The position numbers and the translations under genes were made by a program. A DNA stretch of 8,340 bases from JBHELQ01 sp046262995 (GTDB lineage: Bacteria > Actinomycetota > Thermoleophilia > Solirubrobacterales > Thermoleophilaceae), in NCBI GenBank assembly GCA_046262995.1, contig JBHELQ010000101.1, forward strand, positions 1 through 8,340. The letters are read 5' to 3'. The notes below the pieces were generated by a model, which saw only the letters and a program-made list of their open reading frames with translations, did no database searches and had not been told where the DNA came from. This document shows positions 1 through 8,340 of the stretch, one piece after another (within the stretch, counting starts at the first letter, position 1; each line of letters opens with the position of its first letter).

Positions 1-22
1 GCTCGAGGGGGATGAGACTTAG
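1..22 (+). CDS. Probable 3' end of rpoB (RNA polymerase beta subunit), partial
   Basis: Reading from position 2, the last codons give L-E-G-D-E-T followed by TAG at 20-22. A short acidic tail directly upstream of rpoC is what the C terminus of the beta subunit usually looks like, and rpoB precedes rpoC in nearly all bacteria. Only six codons are visible, so the assignment rests on position and acidity rather than on any recognisable domain. Another frame from position 3 is also open here, so the frame itself is not certain. Confidence 0.4.
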
Positions 23-52
23 CTCGACGCGGCCGGCAACCGCACCTCATCC
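10..52 (+). other. Inverted repeat spanning the putative rpoB stop and the rpoB-rpoC gap
   Basis: GGATGAG (10-16) is the exact reverse complement of CTCATCC (46-52). Nested inside, GCGG (29-32) pairs with CCGC (40-43). In the transcript this could fold into a stem with an inner hairpin between the two RNA polymerase genes. A processing site or translational coupling element is possible. There is no T-run after it, so it is not a standard terminator. The structure is seen in the sequence; any role is inference. Confidence 0.3.
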
Positions 53-73
53 GAACGACACGCATCTGACACT

Positions 74-79
74 GAGGAA
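74..79 (+). promoter_or_regulatory. Ribosome binding site of rpoC
   Basis: GAGGAA ends 5 nt before the TTG at 85. This spacing fits a functional Shine-Dalgarno sequence and supports the TTG as the true start. It is one of only two clear ribosome binding sites in the window; the other belongs to rpsG. Confidence 0.7.
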
Positions 80-84
80 TCACT

Positions 85-4136
<4,052 letters not shown>

Positions 4137-4140
<4 letters not shown>

Positions 4141-4640
4141 CGGACCGCGAGCTGCGCCGCCCAGCGGCGCAGCTCCTCGACGTGCTCGTCGGTCAGCCCG
4201 ACGGCCGAGTCGGTGTGGACGATCAGCGTTGGGGCCTCCCTGGCCTCGGCCCATGCCCGGCAGCTGTCGTCGATCGAGTCGTCGACCCAGGCCAAAGGGA
4301 GGTCGCCCGCGTGCTCCTCGATCGCCTCGAGCTTCCAGTGGGCGGTTCCGAAGACCGCTTGCCCGTCGAAGGTCAGCGTTGGCAGCTCGCCCACCCCCAA
4401 CCCGAGTATGTGGGGCAGGTAGTAGTTCGCCTTCTCCTCCCAGCCGGTCGCCCATACGACCTCGAAGGCGTTGGTCAGCTCGGAGACACGGGGGCCGACC
4501 TCGGCGGGGATGCAATGGGCGATCCCGTCCACCCAGTGCAGCTGCCCCGGTAGCCGGCCGGGAACGGGCTCGAAGCCGAACAGGCTGATGACCCCGTCGA
4601 CATCGAGGAAAAGGAAGGGTTTGTTAATGCGCTCTGTCAC
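4137..4640 (-). CDS. HAD-superfamily protein (phosphatase-like, SAK-type HAD domain)
   Basis: Small HAD-fold protein, 167 residues from GTG at 4640 or 174 from TTG at 4661; numbering here uses the longer form. Motif I is FLFLDVDGV, with Asp20 as likely nucleophile and Asp22 as acid/base. Motif II is VVWATGW (Thr72). The motif III lysine is probably Lys110 in AHWKLEAIEEH. Motif IV is WVDDSIDD (Asp127, Asp128, Asp132). No large cap domain is visible. The WATGWEEKAN pattern and the length resemble the HAD domain described in 'Swiss Army Knife' RNA-repair proteins, which also occurs as stand-alone proteins in actinobacteria; that subfamily call is from memory. Phosphohydrolase chemistry is likely, substrate unknown. 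Neither start has a good ribosome binding site. I prefer GTG because the DNA upstream is noticeably AT-richer and the protein there looks non-conserved. It is convergent with rpoC, sharing a CTAG stop, and divergent from the transporter. Confidence 0.85.
4149..4175 (+). terminator. Perfect 12-bp hairpin just after rpoC, candidate T-less terminator
   Basis: GAGCTGCGCCGC (4149-4160) and GCGGCGCAGCTC (4164-4175) are exact reverse complements with a 3-nt loop CCA. The stem starts 9 nt after the rpoC stop, where a terminator would be expected. No T-run follows on either strand, so it would be a hairpin-only type, as often proposed for GC-rich actinobacteria. It also encodes residues of the C-terminal LRRWAAQL of the opposite-strand HAD gene. 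The palindrome is certain; termination activity is inference. Confidence 0.5.
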
Positions 4641-4661
4641 GCAGGTGTTGCTCTTCTGCAA

Positions 4662-4767
4662 CCGGGGTAGTCGCTACTTTGACGAAAGTCGGGCTTGAGG
4701 CTAAGGCGGGAGGCGCCCGTGCCGATAGCTCGAAGTAGCGGTAAGGAAACCGTCTCCCTCTCCAATA
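4662..4767. promoter_or_regulatory. Divergent intergenic region with repeated half-sites
   Basis: This AT-richer stretch separates the HAD gene from the transporter and must hold promoters for both. CGCTACTT (4672-4679) is the exact inverse of AAGTAGCG (4733-4740). Between them, ACTTT-GACG-AAAGT (4676-4689) is a perfect 5-bp inverted repeat, and CGAAAGTCG at 4683-4691 resembles the same half-site with one base missing. A TTGACG (4679-4684) could serve as a -35 element, but the matching -10 on the + strand is poor. An operator for a dimeric regulator is a reasonable guess only. Confidence 0.35.
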
Positions 4768-5634
4768 GTGACTCTCCAGCTCGGCATACTCTTCTCGCTC
4801 GCCTGCGCACTGGCGACGAACCTCGGCTTCCTGTTCAAGCACAGGGGCGCCTGCGCCGCGCCGGACGTCAGCTTCTCCCACCCGCTTCGCAGCGCCGCCG
4901 GACTGTTCCGCTCGAAGTGGTTCACGATCGGGATGCTCGTGGCAATCGTGGCCTGGGGCTTCCACGTGGTCGCCATGGCGCTCGCGCCGCTGTCGCTCGT
5001 CCAGGCCGTCATCTCCGGCGGGCTGGTGCTGCTCACCGTCCTGGCTGAGCGCTGGTTCGGCTGCACGGTCGGCACCCGTCAGTGGGCCGGAGTGGGCCTC
5101 ACCGCGCTGGGACTCGTCCTGCTGGCCGTCACGCTGCCGACCCACACCGGCGAGCACTCGAGCTACTCGCTCGCGGCCATGATCGCCTTCGAGTCGGGTC
5201 TGCTCGCCATCGGCACCTTCCTGGTCCTCAATCCGATGCTCGGCAAGCACGAGCATCACGGTGTCTTCCTGGGCGCCGCGGCCGGCATCCTGTTCGGCGT
5301 CTCCGACGTCTCGATCAAGGCGATGACCGGCACCATCGGCAGCGAGGGCGCCCTCGGGCTTCTCTCGCCGTGGCTCGTGTGCTGCATCGCGGCCTCGGTG
5401 ATGGCCTTCTACGCCTCGGCCAGGGGCCTCCAGAAGGGCGAGGCCGTGCCGGTGATCACGCTCACGAGCGCGGCCGCCAACGTCACGGCCATCTCCGGCG
5501 GCATCCTCGTCTTCGGCGACCCGATGCCGAGCGATCCGCTCGGGATCGCGATCCAGAGCTTCGCCTTCCTGCTCGTGATCGCAGCCGCGGCGCTTATGCC
5601 GGCGCCGCTGCGCGCCGCGCGGGCCACTGCCTAG
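4768..5634 (+). CDS. DMT-superfamily (EamA/NIPA-like) integral membrane transporter
   Basis: A 288-residue, strongly hydrophobic protein with about nine to ten predicted helices, at roughly 3-22, 52-70, 75-93, 104-122, 134-154, 165-185, 200-217, 226-247 and 258-277. The two halves look like an internal duplication: PLSLVQAVISGGLVLLTVL in the first half matches the style of AVPVITLTSAAANVTAISGG in the second. That arrangement and length fit the drug/metabolite transporter superfamily, possibly the NIPA-like branch linked to magnesium or small-molecule transport. The substrate cannot be read from the sequence. The start is GTG, the only usable start codon after the in-frame TAG at 4726. No ribosome binding site lies at normal distance (AGGA is about 20 nt upstream), so the message may be leaderless. 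The 3' end overlaps the convergent hydrolase by 41 bp. Confidence 0.85.
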   Translation: MTLQLGILFSLACALATNLGFLFKHRGACAAPDVSFSHPLRSAAGLFRSKWFTIGMLVAIVAWGFHVVAMALAPLSLVQAVISGGLVLLTVLAERWFGCTVGTRQWAGVGLTALGLVLLAVTLPTHTGEHSSYSLAAMIAFESGLLAIGTFLVLNPMLGKHEHHGVFLGAAAGILFGVSDVSIKAMTGTIGSEGALGLLSPWLVCCIAASVMAFYASARGLQKGEAVPVITLTSAAANVTAISGGILVFGDPMPSDPLGIAIQSFAFLLVIAAAALMPAPLRAARATA

Positions 5635-6424
5635 CCCTGCCGATCCCTTCCAGGATCGTCCGCGTAACCAGCCCGGGGTCGTCCGCCATCGGGGCGTGAC
5701 CGAGCCCGGGCAGCCAGACCATGCGTGCACCGTCGATCAGTCGCACCCAGCGCTGTGCCTGGCGCGGCGGCAGCAGTAGATCGCGGCTTCCCCAGGCGAC
5801 CGTGACCGGGCACGCGATGCGCTCGAGCCCGCGCGGCATCGCGTGCTGGCGGCGAATCCAGTCGAGCGTCGGGACGAAGCTCGGGGAGTGTGCGTAGGCG
5901 CGCACCTGCCGTGCCGCGTTCGCGGGCTCTATCCGGGCTCCGTGGGCGCAAGTGTGTCCGAAGATCAGCTGGCGACCAACCCGGCTGCGAGTAGCCATGT
6001 CCGCCCGCGGCGCGATACGGGTGGCCAGCGCCAGCGTTCCCCGGAGGAGGGCGTAGCTGTAGAGGAACTCGCGCCGGAGCCAGAGCCCGGCCGGCGAGAT
6101 GGCCGTCACCGTGGCGGCGCGGCCGCGCGCGGCGAGCTCGGCCGCGATCCAGCCGCCCATCGAGTTGCCGGCCAGGTGCGGCCGCTCCAAGCCGAAGTCG
6201 TCCAGCGCGCTCTCCACGGCGTCGACCAGGGCCGGCACCGTGGGCTCGCCCTCTGGGGGCGGGGAGGCGCCGTAACCCGGCAGGTCGATCGCGAGCACCT
6301 CGTGTTGCTGCTCGAGGCCCGCGATTACAGGCTCCCAGATCTGCCAGCAGGAGCCGATCCCGTGGATGAGCACCAGCGGCTCGCCGGAGCCGCCGCGATG
6401 CAGCTGGATGGCTTGGGCCTGCAC
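5594..6424 (-). CDS. Alpha/beta-fold hydrolase
   Basis: Alpha/beta hydrolase of 276 residues from GTG at 6424, or 284 from TTG at 6448; numbering here uses the longer form. The oxyanion-hole motif is HGIG (29-32). The nucleophile elbow is GNSMGG, with Ser96 as nucleophile. The acid is probably Asp223 in WGSRDLLLP, and the catalytic His251 sits in GLGHAPMADDP. The core strand-turn pattern LAIDLPGYGASPPP at 52-65 is typical of the esterase, lipase and haloalkane/epoxide hydrolase branch. A serine nucleophile argues against dehalogenase or epoxide hydrolase activity, which use aspartate. The substrate is unknown. No signal peptide or membrane helix is evident, so it is probably cytoplasmic. Neither start has a convincing ribosome binding site. 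It diverges from rpsL across about 70 bp and overlaps the transporter tail-to-tail, ending in TAA. Confidence 0.9.
   Translation of the reverse strand: MQAQAIQLHRGGSGEPLVLIHGIGSCWQIWEPVIAGLEQQHEVLAIDLPGYGASPPPEGEPTVPALVDAVESALDDFGLERPHLAGNSMGGWIAAELAARGRAATVTAISPAGLWLRREFLYSYALLRGTLALATRIAPRADMATRSRVGRQLIFGHTCAHGARIEPANAARQVRAYAHSPSFVPTLDWIRRQHAMPRGLERIACPVTVAWGSRDLLLPPRQAQRWVRLIDGARMVWLPGLGHAPMADDPGLVTRTILEGIGRARQWPARRAAAPA
5641..5658. terminator. Short hairpin after the transporter stop, weak terminator candidate
   Basis: CGATCC (5641-5646) and GGATCG (5653-5658) form a 6-bp stem with a 6-nt loop, beginning 7 nt after the transporter stop. It lies inside the 3' part of the opposite-strand hydrolase. 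No T-run follows, and a 6-bp repeat can occur by chance. Confidence 0.2.
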
Positions 6425-6476
6425 GAGGCGATCGTAACCGCCCTGCAAGGGCCTGTGGGCTCGACCTGGCCGTTGC

Positions 6477-6482
6477 TAGCAT
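6477..6482 (+). promoter_or_regulatory. Candidate -10 element for rpsL
   Basis: TAGCAT fits the actinobacterial TANNNT consensus and ends 10 nt before the rpsL ATG. Transcription would begin about 3 nt before the ATG or at it, leaving no room for a Shine-Dalgarno sequence, and none is present. No good -35 hexamer sits at 16-18 bp. The motif is short, so this is tentative. Confidence 0.35.
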
Positions 6483-6492
6483 CCGCCGCCGC

Positions 6493-6888
6493 ATGCCAAG
6501 CATCAACCAGCTCGTGCGCAAGGGCCGTCGCCGGCCCAACAAGAAGGTCACCACCCCGGGCCTGAAGTCCGGGCAGGGCCGCAAGAAGCGGATCGCGGCG
6601 CCCCAGCGGCGCGGAGTCTGCACGCGCGTCTACACGACCACGCCCAAGAAGCCGAACTCCGCGCTGCGCAAGGTCGCGCGCGTACGGCTCACCAACGGGA
6701 TGGAGGTGACCTCCTACATCCCGGGGGAGGGGCACAACCTGCAGGAGCACTCGGTCGTGCTCGTCCGCGGCGGCCGCGTCAAGGACCTTCCGGGCGTGCG
6801 CTACAAGGTCGTCCGCGGGACGCTCGACGCCGCCGGCGTCAGCGAACGCAAGAAGGCCCGTTCCCAGTACGGGGCCAAGGCCAGGTAG
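6493..6888 (+). CDS. rpsL: 30S ribosomal protein S12
   Basis: S12 sits at the decoding centre of the small ribosomal subunit and monitors codon-anticodon pairing. The protein has 131 residues, starts MPSINQLVRKGRR and contains QRRGVCTRVYTTTPKKPNSALRK, split here only by the decoding loop, and then GRVKDLPGVRY. Lys52 and Lys97 correspond to the classic streptomycin-resistance positions (Lys42 and Lys87 in mature E. coli numbering) and are unmutated. Asp98 is the position methylthiolated in many bacteria. Relative to E. coli, about nine extra residues lie between the LVRK and PQRRGVC motifs, in a basic stretch around 22-36. The ATG start lacks any Shine-Dalgarno sequence (CGCCGCCGC precedes it), which suggests leaderless translation. 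It is cotranscribed with rpsG after a 9-nt gap. Confidence 0.98.
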   Translation: MPSINQLVRKGRRRPNKKVTTPGLKSGQGRKKRIAAPQRRGVCTRVYTTTPKKPNSALRKVARVRLTNGMEVTSYIPGEGHNLQEHSVVLVRGGRVKDLPGVRYKVVRGTLDAAGVSERKKARSQYGAKAR

Positions 6889-6892
6889 GAAG
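6887..6892 (+). promoter_or_regulatory. Ribosome binding site of rpsG, overlapping the rpsL stop
   Basis: AGGAAG begins inside the rpsL TAG stop and ends 5 nt before the GTG at 6898. This supports the GTG start and implies translational coupling of S7 to S12. Confidence 0.7.
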
Positions 6893-6897
6893 CCTCA

Positions 6898-7368
6898 GTG
6901 CCGCGCCGCGCCGCAGCGGGAGTCCGTCCCATCGAGGCCGATCCGGTCTACGGCTCGCGCCTCGTCCAGCAGATCATCAACCGCATCATGGTCGATGGCA
7001 AGAAGTCGCTCGCCGAGCGGATCGTCTACGACGCGCTGGACCTCGTCTCGAAGCGCACGAACCAGGAGCCGGTGCCGGCGCTCGAGGAGTCGATCAAGAA
7101 CCTGACCCCCGTTCTCGAGGTGCGCTCCCGCCGCGTCGGCGGCGCGACCTATCAGGTGCCGGTGGAGGTGCAACCCCGGCGCGCGCGCACGCTCGCGGTG
7201 CGCTGGCTCGTGGACTTCGCGCGCGGGCGCAGGGAGAAGTCGATGCCGGAGCGGCTGGCCGGCGAGCTGGTGGACGCCCAGCAGCAGCAGGGTGGCGCCT
7301 TCAAGCGCAAGGACGACATCTACCGGATGGCCCAGGCGAACAAAGCCTTCGCCCACTACCGCTGGTAG
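6898..7368 (+). CDS. rpsG: 30S ribosomal protein S7
   Basis: S7 nucleates assembly of the 30S head by binding the 3' domain of 16S rRNA and lines the E site. The 156-residue length is exactly usual for the family. Recognisable segments are MPRRAA near the start, a VDGKKSLAERIVYDAL helix, the GGATYQVPVEV beta-hairpin and the canonical ANKAFAHYRW C terminus. The start is GTG with a good ribosome binding site. The gap to rpsL is only 9 nt, so the long intercistronic S7-binding control site known from E. coli has no room here. The gene ends 19 bp before the stop of a convergent membrane protein gene, with no obvious intrinsic terminator between them. Confidence 0.98.
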   Translation: MPRRAAAGVRPIEADPVYGSRLVQQIINRIMVDGKKSLAERIVYDALDLVSKRTNQEPVPALEESIKNLTPVLEVRSRRVGGATYQVPVEVQPRRARTLAVRWLVDFARGRREKSMPERLAGELVDAQQQQGGAFKRKDDIYRMAQANKAFAHYRW

Positions 7369-7387
7369 CGGCCCTGGGGCGCGCCGG

Positions 7388-7858
7388 CTAGTCCTCCGGG
7401 CGGCGGGACAGGCGTAAGCCCCCGGCCACGATGATCAGCACCGCGCCGACGATCTCCATGTAGAAGCCGGCGCCGGGGCTCGCCGTGGCGTCGGCGAAGT
7501 CGCGGCCGATGGCTCCGGTCTCGCCCGTCTGGGGCAGGTCGCTGAACAGAGCAAAGCCGAGGACGATCACGCCGGCGGCGATCAGGGCCATGGCGGCGGG
7601 CCGCGAGCGGCCGCTGCCCGCGCCCCAGGCCATGACCAGCGCGACCAGCCCGAGCAGGAGGAACGCGCCCCCGTGGCGTTCGAATCCGCTCAGGGCGCAA
7701 CGGTCCGCCAGGGCCGGGTTCGAGTCGTTGATCACCTTGCAGCTTCCGTGCGCCACGTCAACCGCCGCGATGGTCGAGAACTCGCTGATCAGGATGAGCA
7801 GGGCGCCCACTCCTCCGACCGCCGCCAGGAGCAGGTCGAAGCGCTCCGAATCCCGCAT
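7388..7858 (-). CDS. Small four-helix membrane protein of unknown function
   Basis: I do not recognise a family. From ATG at 7858 the protein has 156 residues; a GTG at 7948 would add 30 polar residues. Counting from the GTG form, four hydrophobic segments lie at about 38-57, 93-110, 117-136 and 160-178. The loop between helices 1 and 2 carries two cysteines (70 and 84), and if exported it could form a disulfide. The loop between helices 3 and 4 is Gly/Asp-rich. The C terminus is short and charged (RRPED). I chose the ATG because a good minus-strand promoter at 7951-7979 would start transcription near 7944, just downstream of the GTG. No clear ribosome binding site precedes either start. The gene lies between rpsG and fusA on the opposite strand, splitting the usual operon. 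Confidence 0.75.
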   Translation of the reverse strand: MRDSERFDLLLAAVGGVGALLILISEFSTIAAVDVAHGSCKVINDSNPALADRCALSGFERHGGAFLLLGLVALVMAWGAGSGRSRPAAMALIAAGVIVLGFALFSDLPQTGETGAIGRDFADATASPGAGFYMEIVGAVLIIVAGGLRLSRRPED

Positions 7859-7950
7859 TGCAGCGCCGATTCGGGCCGGAAACCCTCTGCTACCATCAGC
7901 GAGCTTCTGGCGGGCCGATCCTTCCGGTCCGCTGTGTCGCTCAGCCACCG

Positions 7951-7979
7951 TGTATACGCGTTAGCGGCGGGCGGGTCAC
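7951..7979 (-). promoter_or_regulatory. Minus-strand promoter for the membrane protein gene
   Basis: On the minus strand GTGACC (7979-7974) and TATACA (7956-7951) resemble -35 and -10 hexamers (TTGACA and TATAAT, four of six matches each) with an ideal 17-bp spacer. The -10 contains the palindrome GTATAC, so the same bases could also act as a -10 (TATACG, 7953-7958) for rightward transcription to fusA. No good rightward -35 is visible. Confidence 0.4.
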
Positions 7980-7982
7980 CAC

Positions 7983-8003
7983 GTCGATGGAGACGCCAAC
8001 GAC
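7983..8003 (+). promoter_or_regulatory. Stem-loop in the fusA leader
   Basis: GTCG-A-TGG (7983-7990) pairs with CCA-A-CGAC (7996-8003), giving 4 bp, a symmetric A-A mismatch and 3 bp closed by the loop AGACG. It also contains the ATG of a six-codon reading frame (7987-8007, M-E-T-P-T-T-stop) that lacks a ribosome binding site. The pairing is exact; whether it folds or the frame is translated is unknown. Confidence 0.4.
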
Positions 8004-8013
8004 ATAGCACTCA

Positions 8014-8048
8014 TCCGGGCGAGAGCCGTACGCGGGACCGGGCCCGGA
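8014..8048 (+). promoter_or_regulatory. Candidate antiterminator in the fusA leader
   Basis: TCCGGGC (8014-8020) pairs perfectly over 7 bp with GCCCGGA (8042-8048). The second arm is the left arm and loop of the terminator at 8041-8061, so the two structures exclude each other. Between the arms, CCG-TACG-CGG (8026-8035) could form a small hairpin. This is the layout of a transcription attenuator. No ligand or trigger can be read from the sequence. Confidence 0.4.
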
Positions 8049-8061
8049 GCGGGCCTTTTTT
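8041..8061 (+). terminator. Intrinsic terminator in the fusA leader
   Basis: GGCCCG (8041-8046) and CGGGCC (8050-8055) form a 6-bp all-GC stem with the loop GAG, followed at once by six T residues (8056-8061). This is the only standard intrinsic terminator in the window. It ends 30 nt before the fusA ATG, so it either stops transcripts arriving from upstream or attenuates fusA's own message. Confidence 0.75.
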
Positions 8062-8091
8062 GTGCTCGAAGCCGGAGATGATCTGAACAAC

Positions 8092-8340
<249 letters not shown>

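Noticed and set aside
4644..4662. GTTGC/GCAAC inverted repeat overlapping the possible TTG start of the HAD gene
   Set aside because: A 5-bp stem with a 6-nt loop is too short to distinguish from chance.
4676..4740. Possible guanidine-type (mini-ykkC) riboswitch before the transporter, because of an ACGA in a hairpin loop
   Set aside because: Only one hairpin with ACGA in or beside the loop is present; the motif needs two such hairpins, and no second one follows.
7359..7402. Small hairpins between rpsG and the membrane protein gene as a shared terminator
   Set aside because: Stems are 4 bp, or 6 bp with a bulge, without a T-run. In DNA this GC-rich such repeats are expected by chance.
7983..8015. 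Possible fluoride riboswitch, because of CGATGGAG in the fusA leader
   Set aside because: The first stem (GGCGA with a matching TTCGCC) and the downstream pseudoknot partner (a GATGACTCCTA-like segment) are missing, and fusA is not a fluoride-resistance gene.
8062..8091. Upstream in-frame GTG (8062) as the fusA start
   Set aside because: It has no ribosome binding site and would follow the terminator T-run directly. EF-G proteins typically begin at the MA(R)...SLEKTRNIGI segment encoded from 8092.

Overview
This is a GC-rich chromosomal segment carrying core transcription and translation genes, most likely from an actinobacterium. The RNA polymerase beta' subunit has the long charged helical insert near its N terminus that is typical of Actinomycetota. 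Leader sequences are poor in Shine-Dalgarno motifs, and GTG or TTG starts are common. Ribosomal protein S12 carries a roughly nine-residue N-terminal insertion that mycobacterial S12 lacks, so a deep-branching class such as Thermoleophilia is my best guess. That placement is inference from memory of protein families, not a search result.

Layout. Positions 1-22 look like the last codons of rpoB. A complete rpoC (85-4140, +, TTG start) follows. Its TAG stop interlocks with the TAG stop of a convergent HAD-superfamily gene (minus strand, 4137 to about 4640) in a shared CTAG. A perfect 12-bp hairpin lies 9 nt past the rpoC stop, inside that HAD gene. A divergent intergenic region with repeated AAGTAGCG-like half-sites leads into a DMT-superfamily membrane transporter (4768-5634, +). 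The transporter overlaps a convergent alpha/beta hydrolase (minus, 5594 to about 6424) by 41 bp. Next come rpsL (6493-6888, +) and rpsG (6898-7368, +), a small four-helix membrane protein of unknown function (minus, 7388-7858), and the first 83 codons of fusA (8092 to the window end, +).

How it fits together. The +-strand genes rpoB-rpoC, rpsL-rpsG and fusA follow the familiar bacterial order, but opposite-strand or unrelated accessory genes split them into at least three transcription units. rpsL and rpsG remain a tight pair with a 9-nt gap. fusA is uncoupled from them and has its own leader of about 130 nt. That leader contains a hairpin with one A-A mismatch, a six-codon reading frame, a textbook GC-stem/T6 terminator ending 30 nt before the fusA start, and an upstream segment able to form a mutually exclusive 7-bp antiterminator. 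This leader is the best candidate for something undescribed. No tRNA or rRNA genes, CRISPR arrays, insertion sequences or phage genes were seen, and no gene-free stretch exceeds 300 bases.
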